Positions 55,255 to 64,000 of a stretch of DNA of 64,000 nt are shown here, piece by piece. The notes beneath the pieces were generated by a model. It had not been told where the DNA came from. It searched no databases and was given only the letters and a program-made list of their open reading frames with translations. The stretch is from Acidobacteriaceae bacterium (GTDB lineage: Bacteria; Acidobacteriota; Terriglobia; Terriglobales; Acidobacteriaceae), in assembly GCA_003134815.1 (NCBI GenBank), contig PLCO01000013.1, forward strand, positions 1 through 64,000. Reading direction: 5' to 3'. Position numbers and translations under genes: made by a program. Within the stretch, counting starts at the first letter, position 1. Each line of letters starts with the position of its first letter.

Positions 55255-58200
55255 ATGACGCAATTGGCGGTAAAGTCCCAATTGATGATGAAGAAAGTTT
55301 CGAGTGGAGCGCCATCTGGCCTCTTCCGCTTATCCGCGATCCGATACGTAGCGATAGTCGTCGTCGCCACCATGATGTCCGCCGGCGCAATGGCGCAGTT
55401 GGCGGGGAAAGGTGGCATCACCGGCACCGTGCAGGATAAGACCGGCGCTGTCATTGCCAACGCCACGATCACCGCCACCAATACCGCCAACGGTGTTTCG
55501 ACGGTCACCAAATCGACCGGCGCTGGCGACTATAACTTTTCCAACCTCGACCCCGGCATATACACGGTGACCACTGTCGCGCCGGGCTTCGAGAAACTTA
55601 CCCAGCAAAACATCCATGTGGACGCGCTGTCGACGCAGACTTACAATCCTGCGCTTCAGGTCGGCGCCGCCGACGTACAGATCACCGTCTCCGCCGCGCC
55701 TCCGCAACTTGAGACCAGCGATGCCACACTCGGCGCCACCATGGAGCAGGAGACCTATGCGGCCCTGCCCATTGAGATGAATGCATACGGTCAGGCCGAT
55801 CAGCGCCGCGCCACTGACTTCGCATACCTGATGCCCGGCGTACAGGGCAACGAGACCAACGGCAACGCCACCACCAACACTGGCGTTGTCAACGGCTCCG
55901 GCAGCCGCGGCGCAGTCTCCGATGTCTACGTCGACGGCATTCCCTTCGTTCGTGCCGGCGGCAACGGTGACCCGCGCTATGTTTGGACCGCGATCTCCGT
56001 CGATGCCGTCGATCAGTTCCAGGTGCAGACTGTTGGCTACGGGGCCATGTATGAAGGCCAGGGCCTCATGAACTACTCCATCAAGCACGGCGGCAACCAG
56101 TACCACGGATCCGTCTATGAGTTCTTCCGCAACACCGCTCTCGATACCTGGGGTTGGTTCGGCAAGATTCCCAATCAGGCAACTGGCAAGCCGGTCAAGC
56201 CCATCGAGCACAGCAATGAGTACGGCATCGTCCTCGGCGGTCCGCTAATTCCCTTCGGCTCGCTCCAACAGAAACTCTTCTTCTTCACCAACTACGACGG
56301 TTTTCGCTTTTCCAACGCCACTCCAACGCCCATGAGATTCCCCTCGAGCGCCGAGCAGACCGGTGACTTTAGCGCCGATGGCGTCAACATCTATGACCCC
56401 AGTACTGAAGCCGCCTGCGCCGCCACAAATCCCGCCGGCGTCGGCAAGCCTTGCCGCAATCAGTTCATTTATAACAGCGTCAAGAACGTGATTCCGCCCG
56501 GCGAAATCGCCGCGGTTCCGAAGGCCATGGAGAGCTTCCTTCCTGCAATCTCCAGCAACACAACCAGCAACAACTACGTCGCCGCAAACGCCAATGGCTT
56601 GAACAACTGGTCCACCACTTCGCGAGTCGACTACGTTATTAGTTCGCATGACACCCTCAGCGCGCTCGGCGCAGTGGGCCGTCAGGCCAGTTCCATCCCG
56701 GCCGGCCAGTCCACTGCTGGGCGCAACGTTGGCCCTGAGCCATACGACTATGGCCAGGCATTCGCCCCCAAAACCGCGGTGTGGACCATCGAAGAAACGC
56801 ACGTCTTCTCTCCCAGCTTCCTCAACCAGGCCAAGTGGGGGTATGCCCGCTATAACGGCCCCACTTTCAATCCAAATGACACGCCGAAGTACGCCGCTAC
56901 CACGATGGGCATGTCCGGCCTTCCATTTGGTCAGGCATCGAACATGTTCCCCATCGTTACCTTTGCCGGGACGGCTGCGCCCACGCAGTGGAACGGCGCC
57001 ACCGAGAACCGGACTACGGCGGAAAATTACACCTTCCTCGACAATTTGCAGTGGAACGTCGGCAGGCACTCCTTCACCTTCGGAGGCAACCTCGCGTGGA
57101 TGCTCTACAACGTCAACAACGCCACCAAAGGCGGATCGACCCCAATCACTCTGGCTACCGCAGTCACTGAGACTGCGCAGTTAAACAACGCATTTACTGC
57201 CCTCAGCGGCACTGGCCTTTCCTATGCCAGCTTCCTCGTCGGTCAAATCGACAAGGGCAGCTTCACTCAGTACCTCCAACAGGAATTCGGTGCGCGCTTC
57301 CGTGCCATCTCGCCATATGTGCAGGACGACTGGAAGATGACCAACAAGCTCACCGTCAACCTCGGCCTGCGTTATGACTTCTATCCGACCATCACCGAAG
57401 TGCACAACGCGGAAAGCTTCTTCAATCCCAACCTGGCAAACCCGGCCACCGGCCTCAACGGAGCGTTGGCCTACACCGGATCGGGCGCAGGCACCTGCAA
57501 TTGCTCTACGCCTGTCAATAACTATTACAAGAACTTCGGACCGCGCCTCGGCTTTGCCTACCAGCTTGACCCCAAAACCGTCATCCGGGCCAGCTACGGC
57601 GTCATGTTCTCGCACGGCGGCGCAGTCGGAGGTTTGAACACCAGCATTGGAACACTCGGCTTCTCCGCGGCGCCTTCATTCTCAGCCAACGGTTCGGATG
57701 TCACCACAATGCCCGGCCTTCTGGCGGGTGGCAGCGGTGCCATCCCTGCCTTCACAGGCGCATCCGGCGTGGCTTCCGGTCCCGCCTACGGCACCGGCTT
57801 CGTCGGGAACACGACGACGCCTTCGTCGATGACCTACGACGATCCCTACTACGGAGGCCGCGCCCCGGAATTCATCAACTGGAGCTTCGGCATTCAGCAG
57901 CAAGTGACCAACGCAATGGCGCTCAATATCACTTATGTGGGTTCGGAGGGCCACTTCCTCCAATTGGATAGTTTCCACGCGCGTGGGAGACTGTCCGATG
58001 ATCTCGATCCCAAGTACCTCTATCTGAAAACTGCCTTGGCGGACAACGGGAAGAGTGGCACTCCGTTACCGGCCACCGACTGCGTGACCTACAACCTCCC
58101 CTGCCCGAGTGCCGCGCTCATGGCGAACACCGGCCAGCAGTTGTCCCAATTCTTGAAGCCGTTCCCCTTCCAGACTGTCTCTGATAACTTCGGCTACGTC

Positions 58201-59082
58201 GGCAATGCCAACTACAACGCCTTGCAGGCGATGTTGAGCATGCGGACATGGCATGGCTTGACCATGAACGCCAACTATGTCTGGGCCCGTGCCATCGACG
58301 ACGGTGGCACTTTCCGTACCGGCTATGCCATTCCCGCCGGCACGGTTGCCAATCACCCCTCAACCTCGTATGCCGCTGACCGCCTTGATCGCTCCGTCTC
58401 CACCTCCAACCAGCCGCAGCACTTTGTCGCAACGGCTGTTTGGGCAATGCCATTCGGCAAAACGATCGTATCGAGCAATGCAGTCGAGAGAGCGATCATC
58501 GGAGGCTTTTCCCTCTCTGGCGTCTACCAGGCCTACTCTGGATCGCCTCTCGCCATTACCGGCACGTCGTGCCAGACCAATCCTGCCGCCAGCACTTGCA
58601 ATGCAACCCTTAACCCCAACTTCGCGGGTATCGCCCGCCAGAACGGCAAGTGGGGCAAAGGCCAGACCTGGGCAACTTACAACGCCACCTCCGGTGGGCA
58701 ACCGACTCCTCCCAGCACGTACATCGTGCCTAGCACGGGCAGTTCGTTGGCAACCGCTGCCGGCCCATTCCTGAATCCTTCCACCGGAATCCTCAACTCG
58801 GGAAGCTATCCGTACACCTTCGGCGATGCGGCCCGTACCGCTCCCTACAACATCTCCGGACCGGGCAACTACCAGCTTGATTTTGCCTTGGTGCGCAGCT
58901 TCCCGCTGCACCTTGGTGAATCCAGCAAACTCGACTTCCGCGTTGAATGGTACAACGTCACCAACCACACGTTGTTTGCCGTTGCCAGCACCGCAGTCGG
59001 CAACGCCAACTTTGGGCAGGTCACCCAAAGCGGCAACCTCAACCGCAAGTCCGCTCAGTTCTCGGCTCGCATCAGTTTCTGA
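55255..59082 (+). CDS. Large TonB-dependent receptor 2 (Oar-like)
   Basis: This 1275-residue receptor starts at the ATG at 55255, with GGAGG ten bases before it. A signal segment (IVVVATMMSAGAMAQLAG, about residues 38-55) precedes the regulatory domain (GTVQDKTGAVIANATITA). A plug region contains VYVDGIPFVRAGG. The barrel is long and ends SAQFSARISF with a terminal Phe. It is unlike receptor 1 in detail, although the promoter block is shared. Its substrate is presumably another oligouronide or rhamnogalacturonan fragment. A strong terminator follows. Confidence 0.92.
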   Translation: MTQLAVKSQLMMKKVSSGAPSGLFRLSAIRYVAIVVVATMMSAGAMAQLAGKGGITGTVQDKTGAVIANATITATNTANGVSTVTKSTGAGDYNFSNLDPGIYTVTTVAPGFEKLTQQNIHVDALSTQTYNPALQVGAADVQITVSAAPPQLETSDATLGATMEQETYAALPIEMNAYGQADQRRATDFAYLMPGVQGNETNGNATTNTGVVNGSGSRGAVSDVYVDGIPFVRAGGNGDPRYVWTAISVDAVDQFQVQTVGYGAMYEGQGLMNYSIKHGGNQYHGSVYEFFRNTALDTWGWFGKIPNQATGKPVKPIEHSNEYGIVLGGPLIPFGSLQQKLFFFTNYDGFRFSNATPTPMRFPSSAEQTGDFSADGVNIYDPSTEAACAATNPAGVGKPCRNQFIYNSVKNVIPPGEIAAVPKAMESFLPAISSNTTSNNYVAANANGLNNWSTTSRVDYVISSHDTLSALGAVGRQASSIPAGQSTAGRNVGPEPYDYGQAFAPKTAVWTIEETHVFSPSFLNQAKWGYARYNGPTFNPNDTPKYAATTMGMSGLPFGQASNMFPIVTFAGTAAPTQWNGATENRTTAENYTFLDNLQWNVGRHSFTFGGNLAWMLYNVNNATKGGSTPITLATAVTETAQLNNAFTALSGTGLSYASFLVGQIDKGSFTQYLQQEFGARFRAISPYVQDDWKMTNKLTVNLGLRYDFYPTITEVHNAESFFNPNLANPATGLNGALAYTGSGAGTCNCSTPVNNYYKNFGPRLGFAYQLDPKTVIRASYGVMFSHGGAVGGLNTSIGTLGFSAAPSFSANGSDVTTMPGLLAGGSGAIPAFTGASGVASGPAYGTGFVGNTTTPSSMTYDDPYYGGRAPEFINWSFGIQQQVTNAMALNITYVGSEGHFLQLDSFHARGRLSDDLDPKYLYLKTALADNGKSGTPLPATDCVTYNLPCPSAALMANTGQQLSQFLKPFPFQTVSDNFGYVGNANYNALQAMLSMRTWHGLTMNANYVWARAIDDGGTFRTGYAIPAGTVANHPSTSYAADRLDRSVSTSNQPQHFVATAVWAMPFGKTIVSSNAVERAIIGGFSLSGVYQAYSGSPLAITGTSCQTNPAASTCNATLNPNFAGIARQNGKWGKGQTWATYNATSGGQPTPPSTYIVPSTGSSLATAAGPFLNPSTGILNSGSYPYTFGDAARTAPYNISGPGNYQLDFALVRSFPLHLGESSKLDFRVEWYNVTNHTLFAVASTAVGNANFGQVTQSGNLNRKSAQFSARISF

Positions 59083-59124
59083 CCCGCCTTGTTCTGAACT
59101 GACTTGTCGCAAGCATTCGTTCAC

Positions 59125-59155
59125 GAGGCTGCCGATTCAACCCGGCAGCCTCTTT
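59125..59155 (+). terminator. Terminator after TonB receptor 2
   Basis: GAGGCTGCCG (59125-59134) pairs exactly with CGGCAGCCTC (59143-59152), followed by TTTC. A ten-pair stem with an eight-base loop. Confidence 0.82.
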
Positions 59156-59250
59156 CGCATGGCACTCTCTTTTGCCAGCTGCATTTTTTGTATGATTCGC
59201 TCGACACTTTGGCTTCTTCGCCGCATCCGCGTCCTTTCGCCGGAGCATCT

Positions 59251-61197
59251 ATGAAGTCCTTCCGCGCTCTTTCCTGCATTCTCGCAATCGCCCTCGCCGC
59301 CGCCCCGCTCCTGCTGCGCGCCGCCACTCCAGACGATTCGGCGCTCTGGTCCCAGCACTTCGCGAATTCAGCTATCGCCCGCTGGCCCAATGGCCGTATC
59401 GTCGCCGGCCGAATCGCCCAGCCCGGCGCTCCTTCAATCTGGAACTACGAGCTTGGCACCCTCCTCGAAGGAATGGACTCTGTCTGGCTTTCGACCGCTG
59501 ATCCCAGCTACTTCAACTACATCCAAAAATCAGTCGACGCGCTCCTCGCCCCTGACGGTTCCATCCCCACCCTCAAGCCCGAAGAACATCAGCTCGACAA
59601 CATTCTTCTCGGCCGCCAGCTTCTTCTTCTCTACGGCGTCACGCGCAACCAGCGCTACCTCACCGCCGCCACATTTCTTTACGATCAGCTCGCTCAACAG
59701 CCGCGAAACGCCTCCGGCGGCTTTTGGCACAAGCAGCGCTACCCAAACCAGATGTGGCTCGACGGCCTTTACATGGCCGAGCCTTTCCGCGCCGAGTACG
59801 CATCCATCTCCCATCACCCTGAAGACTTCGCCGACATCACCCATCAATTTGTGCTCATGGAGCAGCACGCGCGCGATCCGAAGACGGGCCTCCTCTACCA
59901 CGGCTGGGACGAATCGAAGCGCGAGCGCTGGGCCAGCAAACAAACCGGCGACTCAGCTGAATTCTGGGCGCGCGGCATGGGCTGGTACCTCATGGCCCTC
60001 GTCGATACGCTCGACTACTATCCCGCCCACGATCCCGGTCGCGCGCAGCTCCTCGCCATTCTTCGCCGCGCAGCCGCTGCAGTCGCGCGCTACCAGGACC
60101 CCGACACCGGCCTCTGGTACGACGTGATGAACAAGCCCCATGAGAAAGGGAACTACCTCGAATCCTCCTCCGCCTGCATGTTCGTTTACGCGCTCGCCAA
60201 GGGCGTCCGGCGCGACTATCTGCCTCAGACTTACTCGGCCAACGCCGCCCGCGGCTACAAAGGCATCCTCGAGCACTTCGTGAATGCCGACGGCAAAGAC
60301 TTCTCCCTCACCGGCACCGTCAAAGCCTCAGGCCTCGGCGGCGACCCGTATCGCGACGGCACTTACTCCTATTACATCGGTGAAAAAGTCGGCACGAATG
60401 ACGCCAAGGGCGTGGGCACATTCCTGCTCGCCAGCTCTGAAATGGAAACCGCCGTTAACGCGAAGCTCGGTCGCGGCCGCACTGTCATCGTTGACGGATG
60501 GTTCAACTCTCAGGAGCGGGCCGATGCCTTCGACCGGCAAATCGAATTTCACTACAAATGGAACACCTGGGACGCGGCTGGCTACTCGCTCTTTGGCTAC
60601 ATCTTCCGCAGCTACGCCGCTGAAACCTCCGAACTCGACTCGGAACCCACGCTCGCCAACCTTCGCGGGGCGCAGGTTTACCTCATCGTCTCGCCCGACA
60701 ACGCCGACAAAAACCCGCATCCGAATTACGCCACCGCCCACGACGCCACGCAAATCGCCAATTGGGTCCGCGCCGGCGGCGTGCTCATGATGATGGAGAA
60801 CGACACCTCCTACGCCGACCTCGATCGTTTCAACGCGGTCTCAGACGAATTCGGTATTCACTTCAACAGCATCCTGCGCAAGCACGTCATCGGTACCAAC
60901 TGGGAGCAGGGCAAAATCCTCATTGACGGCAATGGCCCCATCTTCCACCACCCCCACACCATCTTCGTCAAAGATGTCTGCACCATCTCCGTCAGCGGCT
61001 CAGCCCATGCGGCTCTCACCGAAGGCGGCGACATTTTCATGGCCACCGCCAAATTCGGCAAGGGGACCGTCTACGCAATGGTCGATCCCTGGCTCTACAA
61101 CGAATACACTGACGGCCGCAAGCTGCCCGCCACTTACGACAACTTCGCTGCCGGCAAAGAGCTTGTCCGCTGGGCCCTCGATCAAGTTCCGCACTGA
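59251..61197 (+). CDS. GH105-type unsaturated rhamnogalacturonyl hydrolase with extra C-terminal domain
   Basis: This 648-residue secreted enzyme has a signal peptide (FRALSCILAIALAAAPLLLR, residues about 3-22). The GH88/GH105 domain (about 30-400) has MWLDGLYMAEPFRAEYA with the catalytic Asp position, then DSAEFWARGMGWYLMALVDT. The extra part (about 410-648; GGVLMMMENDTSYADLDRFN) resembles a DUF4350/amidotransferase-like module. GH105 enzymes release unsaturated uronic acids, which feed KduI and KduD. The ATG has GGAG six bases before. Confidence 0.87.
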   Translation: MKSFRALSCILAIALAAAPLLLRAATPDDSALWSQHFANSAIARWPNGRIVAGRIAQPGAPSIWNYELGTLLEGMDSVWLSTADPSYFNYIQKSVDALLAPDGSIPTLKPEEHQLDNILLGRQLLLLYGVTRNQRYLTAATFLYDQLAQQPRNASGGFWHKQRYPNQMWLDGLYMAEPFRAEYASISHHPEDFADITHQFVLMEQHARDPKTGLLYHGWDESKRERWASKQTGDSAEFWARGMGWYLMALVDTLDYYPAHDPGRAQLLAILRRAAAAVARYQDPDTGLWYDVMNKPHEKGNYLESSSACMFVYALAKGVRRDYLPQTYSANAARGYKGILEHFVNADGKDFSLTGTVKASGLGGDPYRDGTYSYYIGEKVGTNDAKGVGTFLLASSEMETAVNAKLGRGRTVIVDGWFNSQERADAFDRQIEFHYKWNTWDAAGYSLFGYIFRSYAAETSELDSEPTLANLRGAQVYLIVSPDNADKNPHPNYATAHDATQIANWVRAGGVLMMMENDTSYADLDRFNAVSDEFGIHFNSILRKHVIGTNWEQGKILIDGNGPIFHHPHTIFVKDVCTISVSGSAHAALTEGGDIFMATAKFGKGTVYAMVDPWLYNEYTDGRKLPATYDNFAAGKELVRWALDQVPH

Positions 61198-61293
61198 TCC
61201 GGCCCATAGCCACAATGAATGCGCGCGTCGCATTTTAGGCGCCGAGAATCCCTTGACGACCCAAGGCTCTGTACCTTTTCATTGGATGGTCCG

Positions 61294-61308
61294 AGTGGTC
61301 AGTCCACT
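61294..61308. promoter_or_regulatory. GntR-type operator variant before the GH28-CE8 gene
   Basis: AGTGGTCAGTCCACT has one change from the receptor operator in its right half. It lies 68 bases before the ATG at 61376. Confidence 0.65.
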
Positions 61309-61375
61309 TAAAATGCGCAACTCTTACGGCCAAATCTCGTTGCAGCCGCGCTCCACACCTACCGGAGGAACCCAA

Positions 61376-63781
61376 ATGCGCTCTACATCTATGCGTCTTC
61401 TGCTTGCCCCACTTGCGCTTCTTTTCGTTGCCGCCCTTCACGGCCAGGACACGCGCACCGTCACCGAGCCAAAGATTCCTCCCACCTGCGTCACGCTCCG
61501 CGCCGACGTCGCCGCCAATCACGGCGTCATCGCCCTCGCTGATGAGCAAAAGCTCTCTACCGCCCGAATTCAAGCCGCCCTCGACCACTGCGCCGCCATC
61601 CCGGCCGCCGCAACCAGCGCCGCTCCACCGTCATCAAAAGCCGTCGTCCTCCGCGCTCACGGCAAAATGAACGTATTCATCACCGGCCCGCTCACCCTCC
61701 GACCCGGCGTCACTGTTGTTATCAGTAAGAACACCGCGCTCGTCGCCTCGCGCGATCCGCGCATCTACGACCTCGCGCCCGGAGCCTGCGGCATCGTCTC
61801 CACGCACGGCCGCGGCTGCAAGCCGCTCATCTCCGGCGACGGCGCCGTCAACGCCGGAATCATGGGCGAGGGCTCCATTGACGCGCGTGGCGGCGCTACT
61901 CTCCTCGGTCATGACGTCACCTGGTGGGACCTCGCGCACGAAGCGAAAGTCAAAGACGAGCAGCAGAGCGTCCCGGCAATGATCTCCCTGCGCCACGTCG
62001 ACAATTTCATACTCTACGAAATCACGCTGCGCAATTCCCCGGGCTTCCACGTCGCGGTAAATCAGACCGACGGCTTCACCGCCTGGGGCGTCAAAATCAT
62101 GACACCCAAAACCGCGCGCAATACTGACGGAATCGATCCCGGCTCCTCGCGCAACATCACCATCGCATACAGCTACATTCACACCGGCGACGACGACGTC
62201 TGCCTCAAGCCCAGCGGCGCTGGCCCCGTCTCGAATATGTCTGTCCTCCACAATCACTTCTACTCCGGCCACGGCATGTCCATCGGCAGCGGCACTTTCG
62301 GCGGCGTTGACCACCTCCTCGTCGATGACCTCACCATCGACGGTGCCGACAACGGCCTCCGCATCAAGTCCGATCCCAGCCGCGGCGGCCTCGTCCATCA
62401 GGTCGATTATCGCAACGTCTGCATCCGCAACGTGCCCAACCCGCTCGTCTTCACCCCGCACTACACCAACTTCACCGGCGATCGTCTCCCTATCTATCAG
62501 GACATCACGCTTGAAAACGTGCACGTCCTCACTCCCGGCGCTTTCACCTTCTACGGCCTCGACGCCGATCACAAACTCCAGATCACACTCGACAACGTCT
62601 TCGCGGACGACCAGCAGGACGCGCTCTTCTATGACAAAGACGCCGACATAGCCCTCGGCTCCCAACTCGGCAACCTTGAACCCAAAGGAGAAAACGTAGC
62701 CATCGCGCAATCGCCCGCATCCGCGCCCGGCCAGCCTCTCGACTGCGACGCCCGCTTCGTCCCCTTCCCTGCCGACAAAACCGCCCCCGAGATGGCCGGC
62801 AAAATCCCGCCCGAAGATAAGACTTTCTATGTTGCCGCCGACGGCACCGGAGACTACTACTCCGTCCAGCGCGCGCTCGACATGGCTCCCAAAACCGGCG
62901 GCGCGGTTCTCTCGGTCTCGCCCGGCGTCTATCGCGAAGTCATCACAATCAACAAACCCAACATCACTATTCGCAGCGCCAATCCTGACGCGAGCAAGAC
63001 CGTCATCGTCAACGATCGCAGCGCCGGACAGAACGGCGGCACGCTCCATTCCGCCACGGTCAATGTCACCGCCGACAACTTCTTCGCCGAAAACATCACC
63101 TTCCAGAACGATTTCAATCGCACTCATGAACAATTGCCGCAAGGCTCTCAGGCGCTCGCCCTGTTCGTCACCGGCGACCGCGCCATCTTCCACAACGTGC
63201 ATCTCCTCGGCAATCAGGACACGGTCTATCTCGGCAGCCGCGGCTGCACGCAAAACACTCCGGGCTGCACGCCCACCCGCCAGTACTTCTCTGATTGCTA
63301 CGTCGAAGGCAACGTCGATTTCATCTTTGGCGATTCGAAAGCCGTCTTCGAGAACTGCGAGATCCACTCCACTCCGCACAACGGCGGCTACCTCACAGCG
63401 CAATCAAAACATTATCCTGAAGAGGACTCCGGCTTCGTCATCGATCACTCCAGGCTCACCGCCGACCCCGGCGTCGTCGGCAACGTCTTCCTCGGCCGCC
63501 CCTGGCGCCCCTATTCAAGCGTCATCTACATGCATACATGGATGGGCGACAAGATCGCTCCTGCCGGCTGGAGCGAATGGCACGCCGAACAAACGCACTC
63601 ACTCGACACCGCCTACTACGCAGAGTTCGACTCCTCCGGTCCCGGCGCGCATCACGACGAGCGCGACCCGCACACTCACTTCCTCACGCCCGACGAAGCC
63701 AAACAATACGAACCCTCGGTCTTTCTCCGCGGCGCCGACAACTGGGATCCGACAAAACTGCCCACTCCGCCCGAGCAGTAA
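61376..63781 (+). CDS. GH28-CE8 fusion: polygalacturonase plus pectin methylesterase
   Basis: This 801-residue secreted protein has a signal peptide (MRLLLAPLALLFVAALHG, about 6-23). A GH28 domain (about 35-440) has all four motifs: NTDGID (about 248), GDDDVCLKP (about 270), SGHGMSIGS and GLRIKSD. A CE8 pectinesterase domain (about 480-795) has YVAADGTGDYYSVQ, GNVDFIFGD (about 645) and LGRPWRPYSS (about 706). One protein could demethylate pectin and then cut it. The ATG has a GGAGG site nine bases before; a longer frame is spurious overlap with the previous gene. kduI follows 23 bases later. Confidence 0.92.
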   Translation: MRSTSMRLLLAPLALLFVAALHGQDTRTVTEPKIPPTCVTLRADVAANHGVIALADEQKLSTARIQAALDHCAAIPAAATSAAPPSSKAVVLRAHGKMNVFITGPLTLRPGVTVVISKNTALVASRDPRIYDLAPGACGIVSTHGRGCKPLISGDGAVNAGIMGEGSIDARGGATLLGHDVTWWDLAHEAKVKDEQQSVPAMISLRHVDNFILYEITLRNSPGFHVAVNQTDGFTAWGVKIMTPKTARNTDGIDPGSSRNITIAYSYIHTGDDDVCLKPSGAGPVSNMSVLHNHFYSGHGMSIGSGTFGGVDHLLVDDLTIDGADNGLRIKSDPSRGGLVHQVDYRNVCIRNVPNPLVFTPHYTNFTGDRLPIYQDITLENVHVLTPGAFTFYGLDADHKLQITLDNVFADDQQDALFYDKDADIALGSQLGNLEPKGENVAIAQSPASAPGQPLDCDARFVPFPADKTAPEMAGKIPPEDKTFYVAADGTGDYYSVQRALDMAPKTGGAVLSVSPGVYREVITINKPNITIRSANPDASKTVIVNDRSAGQNGGTLHSATVNVTADNFFAENITFQNDFNRTHEQLPQGSQALALFVTGDRAIFHNVHLLGNQDTVYLGSRGCTQNTPGCTPTRQYFSDCYVEGNVDFIFGDSKAVFENCEIHSTPHNGGYLTAQSKHYPEEDSGFVIDHSRLTADPGVVGNVFLGRPWRPYSSVIYMHTWMGDKIAPAGWSEWHAEQTHSLDTAYYAEFDSSGPGAHHDERDPHTHFLTPDEAKQYEPSVFLRGADNWDPTKLPTPPEQ

Positions 63782-63804
63782 AATCGAATTGAAGGAAACA
63801 GAAA

Positions 63805-64000
63805 ATGAAGACCGTTTTAATGGCTGACCCCGTGCGCTACCCGCGCATGACCACCGATGAGCTCCGCGAAACATTTCTGCTCAGCACGCTCTGCGAGCCG
63901 GGCAAGATCCATCTCAACTACATCGATCTCGATCGCGCCGTCGTCGGCTTCGCAGCGCCACTCGACGCGCCCATCGCGCTCCCCACCGATCCCGACCTCC
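63805..64000 (+). CDS. kduI: KduI, 5-dehydro-4-deoxy-D-glucuronate isomerase (partial)
   Basis: The first 65 codons (cut by the window end) read MKTVLMADPVRYPRMTTDEL and continue RETFLLSTLCEPGKIHLNY, matching the conserved KduI N terminus. KduI converts the linear form of unsaturated uronate to the substrate of KduD. GAAGG precedes the ATG, 23 bases after the GH28-CE8 gene, so the two are probably co-transcribed. Confidence 0.9.
   Translation, partial: MKTVLMADPVRYPRMTTDELRETFLLSTLCEPGKIHLNYIDLDRAVVGFAAPLDAPIALPTDPDL

Noticed and set aside
59104..59250. N-terminal extension of the GH105 gene
   Set aside because: It crosses the terminator hairpin of the receptor gene; the ATG at 59251 has a ribosome site and a signal peptide.
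60923..61375. N-terminal extension of the GH28-CE8 gene
   Set aside because: It overlaps the GH105 coding end and the operator; the ATG at 61376 has GGAGG and a signal peptide.
61634..63403. 589-residue minus-strand frame
   Set aside because: Antisense to the GH28-CE8 gene with its clear catalytic motifs; composition is typical of a shadow.

Overview
The window is GC-rich (roughly 60%) chromosomal DNA that most resembles an acidobacterium of the Terriglobia/Acidobacteriales type. This is inferred from gene content, not from a search: very large Oar-like TonB-dependent receptors with an N-terminal carboxypeptidase-regulatory domain, many plant-polymer enzymes, a Tad pilus locus, and short dispersed hairpin repeats. 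No rRNA, tRNA, CRISPR array, transposase or phage gene was seen.

Positions 324-20025 hold a Tad (Flp-type) pilus locus, almost all on the minus strand. In transcription order it has prepilin peptidase (cpaA), cpaE, the ATPase cpaF, tadB, tadC, a previously easy-to-miss 31-residue membrane peptide, a DUF192-PilZ fusion protein, tadE and three TadG-like von Willebrand proteins. Two of the TadG proteins are a recent tandem duplicate, and terminator hairpins follow tadG1 and tadG2. Next come an NHL-repeat lipoprotein, a TonB-like gene on the opposite strand, cpaB, the secretin cpaC and a second DUF192 protein. No Flp pilin gene was found. A divergent NtrC-type regulator with an altered GAFTGA loop (20499-21938) borders the locus.

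Positions 22232-33368 look like reductive pyrimidine breakdown: a class-III aminotransferase (probably beta-alanine:pyruvate), a ParDE-like toxin-antitoxin pair, an NCS1 permease, dihydropyrimidinase, PreA, PreT and beta-ureidopropionase. Molybdenum-enzyme accessory genes (xdhC-like and mocA-like) and an IscU-like scaffold follow. Three copies of a GGGTGCCCCA hairpin repeat are scattered through this section.

Positions 33503-41399 are mixed: P5C dehydrogenase, a TauE/SafE exporter with its DUF1634 partner, a pseudo-receiver LuxR regulator, a response regulator fused to a cysteine-less thioredoxin-reductase-like enzyme next to a cNMP-binding histidine kinase, and a DUF4870 membrane protein.

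Positions 41691-64000 are mainly a pectin-utilisation region, interrupted by a small secreted protein and an ECF sigma factor. It contains a GH28 enzyme, kduD, a tagaturonate-epimerase-like gene, a LarA-like gene, uxaC, a divergent GntR/FCD regulator, two giant TonB-dependent receptors, a GH105 unsaturated-uronyl hydrolase with an extra C-terminal domain, a GH28-CE8 fusion (polygalacturonase plus pectin methylesterase), and the start of kduI. Copies or variants of a GTGGTCAGACCAC palindrome lie before both receptors, before both GH28 genes and between uxaC and gntR. This suggests one GntR-controlled regulon covering depolymerisation, uptake and uronate catabolism.
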